NCBI RefSeq assembly: GCF_000318095.2
Contig: NZ_KB290717.1
Location: forward strand, 624,048-673,420
Length of the DNA stretch: 49,373 bases
Direction: 5' to 3'
Origin: Alloprevotella sp. oral taxon 473 str. F0040
GTDB lineage: Bacteria; Bacteroidota; Bacteroidia; Bacteroidales; Bacteroidaceae
Shown: positions 43,276 to 49,373 of the stretch, piece after piece
Layout: every line of letters starts with the position of its first letter
Position numbering within the stretch: position 1 is the first letter of the stretch
Made by a program: the position numbers and the translations under genes
Notes under the pieces: generated by a model
The model's database searches: none
What the model was told of the DNA's origin: nothing
What the model saw: the letters and a program-made list of their open reading frames with translations, nothing else

Positions 43276-44268
43276 ATGAAAGAAGAAGATTTATCACGCA
43301 TCAAGCAATACCCCATCGTGGAGTATCTTGAAAGTAAAGGCATCAAGCCTGTACGCAGAACATCAGTCTATGCGTTGTACCGCTCACCGCTGCGTGCAGA
43401 AACACATCCGAGTTTCAAAGTGGACACAGAGAAGAACCTTTGGATAGACTATGCCGAATGCAGGGGCGGAAGTATCATCGACCTCTGTATGCGTTTGGAG
43501 GGCTGCACGCTATCGGAAGCCATCCACCACTTGGGGCAGAACGCTCCCGATAATACAGTATATAGTTCTCACAAAGACTTCTCACAAAACAATCTCCAAC
43601 CAACGATGGCTGCAAACGAGACAAGGAAACTGATAAGTATATCAGACACCCTACCGCCACATTTGCAGGAGTATCTTACAAAGGTACGCTGCATTGATTT
43701 GGAAAAGGCAAAGCCTTTCCTTAAATGTATCAGCTATGAGGTAAGGGGCAGGCGCTATCAATCCATCGGCTTTGCCAATCAATCAGGAGGGCATGAACTT
43801 CGGGACAATGGCACGTTCAAGGGAACGATAGCTCCGAAGGACATTACTCCTATATTCACCGACAAGATAATAAACCAAATGCAGCCAACTTGTGTGTTCG
43901 AGGGATTTATGGATTTTCTTTCTTTTCTTTCAATGAAAGAAGAAGTAACAAGTGCCTGCCTTGTGCTAAACTCCGTGAGCAATACCGCCAAAGCAATTCG
44001 GTATATGAATGCGCAGGGAATATCTTCCATTCGTACCTTCCTTGATAATGACGATGCTGGGCGGAGGGCTGTTCAAGATTTCATAAAGGCAGGCTTCCAT
44101 GTTGAGGACATGAACATACATTACAAAGACTTCAAGGATCTCAACGATTTTCATGTCAGTCGTGTCCGTGAGCGACAGAATCATAAAGAGCAGATACTGG
44201 CACACATGTCGGTTACAGAACAAAATCAAAGCAATAAATCAAAACAAGTCAAACATAAAATGAGATAG
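43276..44268 (+). CDS. Toprim primase with CHC2-like N-terminus
   Basis: A 330-aa mobile-element primase. The N-terminal part is like the DnaG zinc-binding region (SPLRAETHPSFKVDTEKNLW, then DYAECRGGSIIDL), although few of the usual cysteines remain. The toprim fold follows: the glutamate in VFEGFMDFLS (about 210-219) and the DxD-type acidic pair in FLDNDDAGRRA (about 255-265), which bind Mg for primer synthesis. It lies after iteron-like repeats and 4 bp before a DUF3408 gene. With the upstream VirE/VapE-type ATPase it would form a minimal replication set for the excised or transferred strand. Confidence 0.88.
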   Translation: MKEEDLSRIKQYPIVEYLESKGIKPVRRTSVYALYRSPLRAETHPSFKVDTEKNLWIDYAECRGGSIIDLCMRLEGCTLSEAIHHLGQNAPDNTVYSSHKDFSQNNLQPTMAANETRKLISISDTLPPHLQEYLTKVRCIDLEKAKPFLKCISYEVRGRRYQSIGFANQSGGHELRDNGTFKGTIAPKDITPIFTDKIINQMQPTCVFEGFMDFLSFLSMKEEVTSACLVLNSVSNTAKAIRYMNAQGISSIRTFLDNDDAGRRAVQDFIKAGFHVEDMNIHYKDFKDLNDFHVSRVRERQNHKEQILAHMSVTEQNQSNKSKQVKHKMR

Positions 44269-44272
44269 AGAA

Positions 44273-44743
44273 ATGAAAAAGAAAACAATGATGAATGACA
44301 AAGACCTTTCATGGTTCTTGGAATGCCAAGATGATAAAATGGACAATGAGGTAATCTCACAGACGGAAGCACAATCCGTTCCTGTGGAGGAAACAACAAC
44401 AAACGCAGAAATGAAGAAGGACCGTATTACTCAAGGAGAAGCGGACATCGCTTCAGAGCAATCCGAGCATACACTGAACACGGAGAACGTAACCGTTCAA
44501 AGACGCGTCAGTGCCAAGATGAGGAAAAAGACACTCGAATCCTACAAGCAAGCCTATCTTGTGCCGACCAAGTTGAGTGACCGAAAGGCGGTCTATCTGA
44601 GCAGGGAGACACAGGAACGTGCCGACTTCATCGTGCGCAGGCTGGGTGACAGGGGCAGCAACCTCTCAAGTTTCGTGGAGAATATCGTGCGCCTGCATCT
44701 GAAGGAATACGGTGAGGACATAGAAAAATGGAGAAGGCTGTGA
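44273..44743 (+). CDS. DUF3408 mobilization-associated protein
   Basis: A 156-aa protein typical of Bacteroides conjugative and mobilizable elements. The N-terminal half is acidic and probably disordered; the C-terminal half (KAVYLSRETQERADFIVRRLGDRGSNLSSFVENIVRLHLKEY in parts) has the strand-helix-helix form of a ribbon-helix-helix DNA-binding domain. Family members are encoded next to mob or tra genes and probably belong to the relaxosome or regulate it. It sits 4 bp after the primase gene and just before the oriT-like region. Confidence 0.85.
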   Translation: MKKKTMMNDKDLSWFLECQDDKMDNEVISQTEAQSVPVEETTTNAEMKKDRITQGEADIASEQSEHTLNTENVTVQRRVSAKMRKKTLESYKQAYLVPTKLSDRKAVYLSRETQERADFIVRRLGDRGSNLSSFVENIVRLHLKEYGEDIEKWRRL

Positions 44744-45102
44744 GTCACAGAAACAAGGTCGAGGGTTTTAAGGAAAGGGACAAGCATTCCATTCAAACCC
44801 CTCAACCTTTTCAGAGAACATGCCAACGGACACTTACTGAACATACTGAACGGTGGGAATGCCACGAATACAGTTATGCATGGAATGCACGGCATTCGCT
44901 TTCAAGCAACAAAACGCTTTATGCGTAAACGTTTCGTTAGCTGACACCAGCAAGACGTCAGTTTGTACCCACAAACTGCGCTTGCTCCCCTTGTCCTACT
45001 GTCGGGGAGATAAGACCGTAATCACTCCGTTCTCATCGGTCAGCGTTCAGGAATTAAGCAACAACGAATCATCTACAATGATTAACTTTCAAGGAAACTT
45101 AT
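44744..45102. other. Candidate oriT region
   Basis: 359 bp without a supported gene, directly before mobA-mobB. It contains a strong interrupted hairpin: AGCAAG (44949-44954) pairs with CTTGCT (44981-44986), and within it CAGTTTGT (44959-44966) pairs with ACAAACTG (44971-44978) around ACCC. CCCC (44987-44990) and GGGG follow around TTGTCCTACTGTC, a non-repeated stretch that could hold the nick site. Confidence 0.55.
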
Positions 45103-45528
45103 ATGAACAGATATAAAGGAAAAGCTGCCCGATGGCAGCAACAGGATAAAGAAGAACAGCGGATGAACAAAACGGAGTTCATCAAGGTAAGATGTACCAG
45201 TGAAGAGAAGAAACGTATCAAATCAAGGGCGGAAAGCACGGGACGGAAATTCTCCGATTATTGTCGGGAAATACTCCTTAACGGAGAAGTAACAGCCGTT
45301 CCCAAGATGACAGACAATGAGAGGGAAGCCATTGCCATTCTCCAACATACAGGAAGGTTCTATGGGCAGATTTCCAATCTCATCAAGCTCAAGGACGAGG
45401 ATTGGCTACATATCACCAAGAACCTTTCGCTATGTGCCAAAGAGGCATTTAAGCGGTTTTACGACCCGCATTTTCGGGTGGATGATGAAATATATAAGGT
45501 CTTAAATCTAACAAGAAATGATAGGTAA
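45103..45528 (+). CDS. mobA: Relaxosome accessory protein MobA (MobC-like)
   Basis: A 141-aa protein. FIKVRCTSEEKKRIKSRAES and then GRKFSDYCREILL form the ribbon-helix-helix of the MobC-like relaxosome family; the C-terminal part (HTGRFYGQISNLIKL) is also characteristic. In Bacteroides elements this protein binds oriT and helps the relaxase to nick. An internal ATG at 45163 (MNKTEFIKV) is an alternative start. The stop overlaps the relaxase gene by 11 bp, so the two are coupled. Confidence 0.87.
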   Translation: MNRYKGKAARWQQQDKEEQRMNKTEFIKVRCTSEEKKRIKSRAESTGRKFSDYCREILLNGEVTAVPKMTDNEREAIAILQHTGRFYGQISNLIKLKDEDWLHITKNLSLCAKEAFKRFYDPHFRVDDEIYKVLNLTRNDR

Positions 45529-46579
45529 ATGCAAGGCGATAGCGCACGGAAGCACAGCTTTGGACTATATTTTCAGGGAAGGCAAACTCGGTAGTCGGCT
45601 TGCATTCCACAATCTTTGCAGCAGAGATCCAAAGACTATCTATGAGGAAATGAAAGTGGTCAGTAACTACAACAGCCGTTGCAGGAACAAGTTTCTCCGT
45701 ATCGAAATTGGCATCGCACCGCAGGACGAGAAAAAGCTGTCTGTGTCCGAATATATGTGGATAGCACATTTGTTTGCCAAGCAAATGGGACTTGACAACC
45801 ACCAATGGGTGGCAGTAACGCACAAGGACACCGATAATAGACACATTCACATAATTGCTAACCGTATCAGTCTGTATGGAGAAGTCTATGATACCACCTT
45901 TGTGAGCAATAGGGCTGCAAGGGTGGCAGAGGAAATCAGCAGGGAGAAAGGCTTGACCATTGCAAAAGAGGTCAAGGCAGAAAGGAAACACCAAAAGGAA
46001 AAAGCCAGCCCTACAAGAGAGCAAACAAAGCAGCAGGTGCAGAAGATTTGCTACACCTTGCTTGACAAGTACAAAGGAACAGGTGTCACGGGGCATTCCA
46101 TGTTCCTTTATGAATTGAACAAAAACGGCATTACCATAAAGCGTATGAAGAACAAGCAGGGCAAGGTATATGGCTTGAAGTTCTCATACGCAGGGCAATC
46201 CTTCAAGGCTTCCGAAATCGGCAGGGAGTTCGGCTACCATTCCTTGCAGAAGAACTTTGAAACAACCAACAAGGAAGAATCAAGGAAACCACATCTAACA
46301 GTACAAGAGCCTACAGAAAAGAAAGAACAATCTGATACAGGCTACCAACTTGTACCTCCAAGCCGCTCCTCTATCTCACGAGACAATGATACCTCACAAG
46401 TGCAGAATCCCATTGGTGCAGTGGCAGACACCATCGTTAGCGCAGCCGATGAAGTGGTGGAAGGGTTAGGCGATTTAATTACACCAAGTACACAAGGCAA
46501 TGACTTAACCGAAGCTGCATGGCAGCGCAAACTCAGATACCAAGCTAACAGAAAGAAGAAACGTGGAAGGGGAATATAA
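45518..46579 (+). CDS. mobB: Relaxase MobB
   Basis: A 353-aa relaxase of the Bacteroides MobB type (Pfam Relaxase). The N-terminus MIGKCKAIAHGSTALDYIF is typical. The metal-binding histidines are in VTHKDTDNRHIHIIANR, matching the HxDxxNxHxH-type motif; tyrosines near the N-terminus (for example Tyr17) are candidates for strand cleavage. The C-terminal 100 residues are polar and probably flexible. It should nick the oriT upstream of mobA and lead the strand into a helper's secretion channel. It is the last gene of the element; no coupling-protein gene follows. Confidence 0.9.
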   Translation: MIGKCKAIAHGSTALDYIFREGKLGSRLAFHNLCSRDPKTIYEEMKVVSNYNSRCRNKFLRIEIGIAPQDEKKLSVSEYMWIAHLFAKQMGLDNHQWVAVTHKDTDNRHIHIIANRISLYGEVYDTTFVSNRAARVAEEISREKGLTIAKEVKAERKHQKEKASPTREQTKQQVQKICYTLLDKYKGTGVTGHSMFLYELNKNGITIKRMKNKQGKVYGLKFSYAGQSFKASEIGREFGYHSLQKNFETTNKEESRKPHLTVQEPTEKKEQSDTGYQLVPPSRSSISRDNDTSQVQNPIGAVADTIVSAADEVVEGLGDLITPSTQGNDLTEAAWQRKLRYQANRKKKRGRGI

Positions 46580-46622
46580 ACATAGCATACAAAAAGTGCA
46601 TAATAAAGAATATCTCATCAAA

Positions 46623-46677
46623 AACGCTTGCTATTCGGTAACAAAGTATTATCTTTGCAAACAGAATAACAAGCGTT
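46623..46677 (+). promoter_or_regulatory. Outward-facing promoter within inverted repeat, right end
   Basis: TTG (46628-46630), 19 bases, TATCTTTG (46650-46657), bracketed by AACGCTTG (46623-46630) and CAAGCGTT (46670-46677). The layout copies the integrase promoter at the left end (ACGCTTTG ... CAAAGCGT). In the integrated form it points into flanking DNA; in a circle it would point at the integrase. Confidence 0.55.
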
Positions 46678-46727
46678 CTTTGTTAGGCAGAAAACAGCGA
46701 AGCCAAGTAGTTCGCTCGTTTCCAAAT

Positions 46728-46759
46728 CGTTACCAGTTTAGTTGTACAAACAAGGTAAC
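46728..46759. repeat. GTTACC/GGTAAC inverted pair, right end
   Basis: CGTTACC (46728-46734) faces GGTAAC (46754-46759); another GGTAAC is at 46637-46642. These match the hexamer cluster at 30215-30279 near the left end. Confidence 0.5.
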
Positions 46760-46798
46760 TTCTTTATTTTCAGACAGATATATTTTTATAATTATCTT

Positions 46799-46851
46799 TG
46801 AAAGCAAAAAGTGCGAAATTGCTGTACGTACGCGCGCGAGGGAGATTGTCC
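46799..46851 (-). repeat. Repeat arm B-right (distal part) and attR
   Basis: Starts TGAAAGCAAAAAGTGCG at the element border and continues to 46829 as the reverse complement of 29760-29790, then an alternating tract TACGCGCGCG and GAGGGAGATTGTCC. The missing first 10 bases of the arm are at 30071-30080, on the other side of the element. The outer flank matches 6979-7015 of locus A on the opposite strand. Confidence 0.85.
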
Positions 46852-46927
46852 ATTCCACGATTGTTAAAGAAAACCACAGGCGTGTTTCGGCCCCTTAGGG
46901 CACTATTCATAGTTTCTCCAAGTAGAA

Positions 46928-47007
46928 GTCAAGAAACATCGACTTTTTCCCAAAAAACATCCGACATAATTCAGAATTTCTCCCACGATTTTGAGAAAAA
47001 CTCCGAC
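46928..47007 (-). repeat. 21-bp imperfect tandem array, locus B
   Basis: Read on the minus strand from 47007: units beginning GTCGGAG, GTGGGAG, GTCGGATG and GTCGATG at steps of about 21 bp. The first two agree with units 3 and 4 of the array at 6746-6787 at most positions. Its position outside the CG-flanked arm, and its orientation relative to that arm, are the same as at locus A. Confidence 0.6.
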
Positions 47008-47216
47008 CTTTTGATCGACAACTAGGAAGATTGATTCCCAAACTCTGAGGATACTTTCGCAACCTTCAAATCACCAAGAATTTAGAACCCTCACCCTTAT
47101 AATCGAAAGGAACTGCATAGCCTACACCGTTTGAAAATCGCAAGTCCTACTGCTAAAAGAATAAAAAAACAGAGATTATACATGGCATCAAGAAGCTCCA
47201 TTTTTCTGTAAATTGC

Positions 47217-47224
47217 TAACTTTG
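47217..47224 (+). promoter_or_regulatory. -7 box of exported-protein gene
   Basis: TAACTTTG, 28 bases before the ATG at 47252. I do not find a TTG at the usual distance upstream. Confidence 0.5.
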
Positions 47225-47251
47225 CATCAATACAATCATTCCAGATTCACT

Positions 47252-49373
47252 ATGAAACTCTTTTTGCAGAGCCTTTTGCATCGTTTATATTCATCACGCA
47301 TTCGTTTTGCCGTGATAATATTATTTTGTCTGCTCATTTCTCCTATTAAAGCCCAAAACGTCAGTTGTTCAGTCTCTAACAAAGTATATGTAGCTTCTGG
47401 TCAAACAGGGAAAGCCCGTGTCTTATTAAACAATTGGGAACGCAACTACCCGGTAAAGAGTATCAGCTATACCCTATATTTGAATGGAACCACAAGCGAA
47501 GAGCGCAATATAGAATTGTCTAAACCATTGACCTACGATGAAAATGTCTCTATTGACATTGAAGTTCCAGCGGCTAATAGACCAGGCTTTGATGCATTCT
47601 CAGTAACAATAGTCAAAGTCAATGGTCAACCTAATCGTAATGGTTTCGCCACAAGCGGAAGTGAGCGATTCACTTTGTCACGCGCAGTATGGCGTAAGGC
47701 CGTAGTCGAAGAACTAACAGCAATGGATTGCCCACATTGCCCAAGTGGTATAGCATCTTTAGAACGTCTCAATCATATTGCTTCCGACCGTGTTATTGGC
47801 CTAGCTGCACATGCTGACCACTTATTGGGGGCTGGAGATTACTATAATGTATTCAGAAAGTTTCCAGGTCGCCCCAAAATTGTATTGAATGGCAAAGACG
47901 TAGTTTCTGCCTATATGGGCAAAAGTAGTACCAATCAATACTCTTTCGGTTTGCTAAATGATGTAGAGCAAGTGTCGGGATTCCAGCAAACACCTGTAGA
48001 GGTCAAAATACAGGCTGCCTGGTCTGCAGATCGCAAATCTATAGAAGTGCGCAGTTCTACCACATTTCGCTGCCCAATAGAAGAAAACCCCTACCGCTTG
48101 GCCTATGCGCTGACCGCCGACAATCTAAAAGACCCTTCATTCTTTCAGTACAACAATTTTTCTCATGATTCAGAGTGGGCCAATAGTGTACCTGAAATGC
48201 AATTCTTCTATCATGCAGATCGGGTAGTTAGAGGCATGCCATTTAATGATGTTGTACTTAGTGCTACAGGTATCGACAATGGCATTATAAACAGCCTTCC
48301 CAATAAGATGTCGCTTGATAAGTCTTTCGAGCACACCCATCTTTTTGGAAATTTGCCTTATTACAAAGGGTTTCGCTTTGTCAAAAAAGATACGAAAGTC
48401 CACGCCATCGTTCTTGTAATTGACCCAAAAACCAGAGAGATCATCAATGCAGAACGTTGCGTAGTCGGAGACAAAATTGAACCATTCCCTAAAGATCCAG
48501 TGCCCGTTCCGAATGTGCAGAAAATCATCTTGCCTGAGAATCAAATACAACAACTCAACAACGAATTTACACTGCAAGCGAAGACTTTCCCCCAAGAAGC
48601 AACCAGTGCCATCGTATGGGAAGTAGCAGACAATACCATTATCTCCTCTCTGGGTGGTGGCAAATTCCGCGCCATCAAACCAGGAAAGACGACCATCATA
48701 GCGCGTGCACAGGATGCAGGAGGAGCTATGGCTAAATGTGTAGTGACTGTGCTTGCCCCCAATGTAGCACACATCGAATTGCCTGCGACATTGACACAAC
48801 AGCTTAATAGCGAATTCAACCTAACGGCGCAAGTTTCTCCCAAAGAAGCTACGAGTACCATCGTGTGGGAAGTCCAGGACAAGAACATTGTCGCCATGCT
48901 TGCTGATGGCAAATTCCGCGCCATCAAACCAGGAAAGACGACTATCACTGCGCATGCTCAAGATGCAGGCGGAGTGACGGCACAATGTGTAGTAACCGTG
49001 CTTGCCCCCAATGTGGCACGCATCGAATTGCCTGCGACATTGACACAACAGCTTAATAGCGAATTCAACCTAACGGCGCAAGTTTCTCCCAAAGAAGCTA
49101 CGAGTACCATCGTGTGGGAAGTCCAAGACAAGAACATTGTCGCCATGCTTGCTGATGGCAAATTCCGCGCCATCAAACCAGGAAAGACGACCATCATAGC
49201 GCGTGCACAGGATGCAGGCGGAGTGACGGCACAATGTGTAGTGACTGTGCTTGCGCCCAATGTGGCACGCATCGAATTGCCTGCGACATTGACCCAACAG
49301 CTTAATAGCGAGTTCAACTTAACGGCGCAAGTGTCTCCTAAAGAAGCTACGAGTACCATCGTGTGGGAAGTCC
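47252..49373 (+). CDS. Exported Omp28-like protein with BIG2 repeats (partial)
   Basis: Open from the ATG at 47252 to the window end (707 codons, no stop); the 3' end is outside. A signal peptide covers about residues 1-36 (hydrophobic VIILFCLLI, ending IKAQ). Residues 37-145 are beta-rich. Residues 150-420 resemble the Omp28 type of thioredoxin-like outer-membrane proteins of Bacteroidales: EELTAMDCPHCPSG carries a CPHC pair (Cys160, Cys163). From residue 421 on there are 83-aa bacterial Ig-like (BIG2) repeats, each with the ATSxIVWEV core, a K-F-R-A-I-K-P-G-K-T-T segment and CVVTVLAPN. At least four are seen, the last cut off. The protein is likely a surface adhesin or redox protein displayed on a repeat stalk; a T9SS tail may lie beyond the window. 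Confidence 0.88.
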   Translation, partial: MKLFLQSLLHRLYSSRIRFAVIILFCLLISPIKAQNVSCSVSNKVYVASGQTGKARVLLNNWERNYPVKSISYTLYLNGTTSEERNIELSKPLTYDENVSIDIEVPAANRPGFDAFSVTIVKVNGQPNRNGFATSGSERFTLSRAVWRKAVVEELTAMDCPHCPSGIASLERLNHIASDRVIGLAAHADHLLGAGDYYNVFRKFPGRPKIVLNGKDVVSAYMGKSSTNQYSFGLLNDVEQVSGFQQTPVEVKIQAAWSADRKSIEVRSSTTFRCPIEENPYRLAYALTADNLKDPSFFQYNNFSHDSEWANSVPEMQFFYHADRVVRGMPFNDVVLSATGIDNGIINSLPNKMSLDKSFEHTHLFGNLPYYKGFRFVKKDTKVHAIVLVIDPKTREIINAERCVVGDKIEPFPKDPVPVPNVQKIILPENQIQQLNNEFTLQAKTFPQEATSAIVWEVADNTIISSLGGGKFRAIKPGKTTIIARAQDAGGAMAKCVVTVLAPNVAHIELPATLTQQLNSEFNLTAQVSPKEATSTIVWEVQDKNIVAMLADGKFRAIKPGKTTITAHAQDAGGVTAQCVVTVLAPNVARIELPATLTQQLNSEFNLTAQVSPKEATSTIVWEVQDKNIVAMLADGKFRAIKPGKTTIIARAQDAGGVTAQCVVTVLAPNVARIELPATLTQQLNSEFNLTAQVSPKEATSTIVWEV
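48512..49373 (+). repeat. Near-identical 249-bp repeats (83-aa BIG2 modules)
   Basis: Units start at 48512, 48761, 49010 and 49259 (cut by the window end), a constant 249-bp period. Unit 1 is diverged; units 2-4 are nearly identical in DNA. The last quarter of unit 3 is identical to unit 1 rather than unit 2, a sign of exchange between units. Confidence 0.9.

Larger units (their letters stand above)
30081..46798 (+). mobile_element. 16.7-kb mobilizable transposon with cargo operon
   Basis: The ends are set by an internal proof: joining 30080 to 46799 restores a 41-bp sequence that is the perfect reverse complement of the intact arm at 29760-29800, with no base gained or lost. Between these points lie two tyrosine recombinases, HTH/excisionase proteins, a VirE/VapE-type ATPase, a toprim primase, DUF3408, MobA and the MobB relaxase, in the layout of Bacteroides mobilizable elements. 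There is no TraG/MobC-type coupling protein and no mating-pair gene, so it depends on a co-resident conjugative element. GGTAAC/GTTACC motif clusters lie near both ends. A five-gene operon at 33.7-40.2 kb is cargo and is visibly richer in A+T than the mobilization genes. Confidence 0.88.
46580..47251. other. Gene-free region: element right end and locus B right half
   Basis: 672 bp without a supported gene. 46580-46798 is the right end of the mobile element with an outward-facing promoter and GTTACC motifs. 46799-46851 is the rest of the repeat arm with its CG tract. 46928-47007 is a 21-bp array. 47008-47216 shows no signal I can name, and a promoter for the exported protein follows. Confidence 0.65.

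Noticed and set aside
46563-47025. Open frames of 111 and 75 codons at the element's right end
   Set aside because: They span the attR junction, the CG tract and the 21-bp array; composition is non-coding.
48170-49359. Several minus-strand open frames in the last kilobase, mutually similar
   Set aside because: They are the complement of the 249-bp repeats of the exported protein; their similarity comes from the repeats.

Overview
The window is from a member of the Bacteroidales (Bacteroidota). Seven promoters fit the house pattern of that phylum, TTG-N19/20-TAnnTTTG. There is a T9SS-type C-terminal sorting domain, a GT3-type glycogen synthase next to a DUF3417 glucan phosphorylase, an EF-G paralogue without the catalytic histidine, and Bacteroides-type MobA/MobB genes with IntDOT-like integrases. 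A Prevotella- or Porphyromonas-like host is plausible, but the genus cannot be fixed from the sequence. I saw no rRNA, tRNA, CRISPR array or insertion sequence.

Layout. 1-6.5 kb (minus strand): a single-chain type ISP restriction-modification enzyme followed in the same operon by an unrecognised 304-aa protein and a four-helix membrane protein, a likely defence module. 6.5-7.8 kb: gene-free DNA with a 21-bp tandem array and an inverted pair of repeat arms flanked by alternating CG tracts (locus A). 7.8-29.4 kb: chromosomal housekeeping genes, namely EF-G2-like factor, B3/B4 protein, AddB-like nuclease, galE, nucleotidyltransferase, two ABC-F ATPases, metA (acetyl-type), an M13 peptidase, an M23/LysM peptidase, and glycogen synthase (frameshifted) with alpha-glucan phosphorylase.

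30,081-46,798: a 16.7-kb mobilizable element. Its ends can be placed to the base: removing it rejoins 30080 to 46799 and rebuilds a 41-bp arm that is the exact reverse complement of 29760-29800. The element therefore landed inside one arm of an inverted-repeat locus (locus B) related to locus A. Backbone: two tyrosine recombinases, a small HTH-like protein, two excisionase-type HTH proteins, a VirE/VapE-type ATPase, iteron-like repeats, a toprim primase, a DUF3408 protein, an oriT-like hairpin, MobA and MobB. No coupling protein or mating-pair genes are present, so transfer would need a helper.

The cargo (33.7-40.2 kb, minus strand) is the most unusual part. It is a five-gene operon with its own promoter: a secreted 799-aa protein with a Cys/His papain-like (DUF7689-like) region and a T9SS tail, a 36-bp perfect palindrome, then a radical SAM/SPASM enzyme, a Gfo/Idh/MocA oxidoreductase, a complete S-adenosylmethionine synthetase and a lipoprotein, the last four packed with gaps of 4-9 bp. 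A mobile operon that carries its own SAM supply next to a radical SAM enzyme and a secreted Cys/His protein suggests an undescribed modification or effector system; the substrate is unknown.

46.8-49.4 kb: the other half of locus B with its own 21-bp array, then an exported Omp28-like thioredoxin-fold protein with near-identical 249-bp BIG2 repeats that runs off the window.
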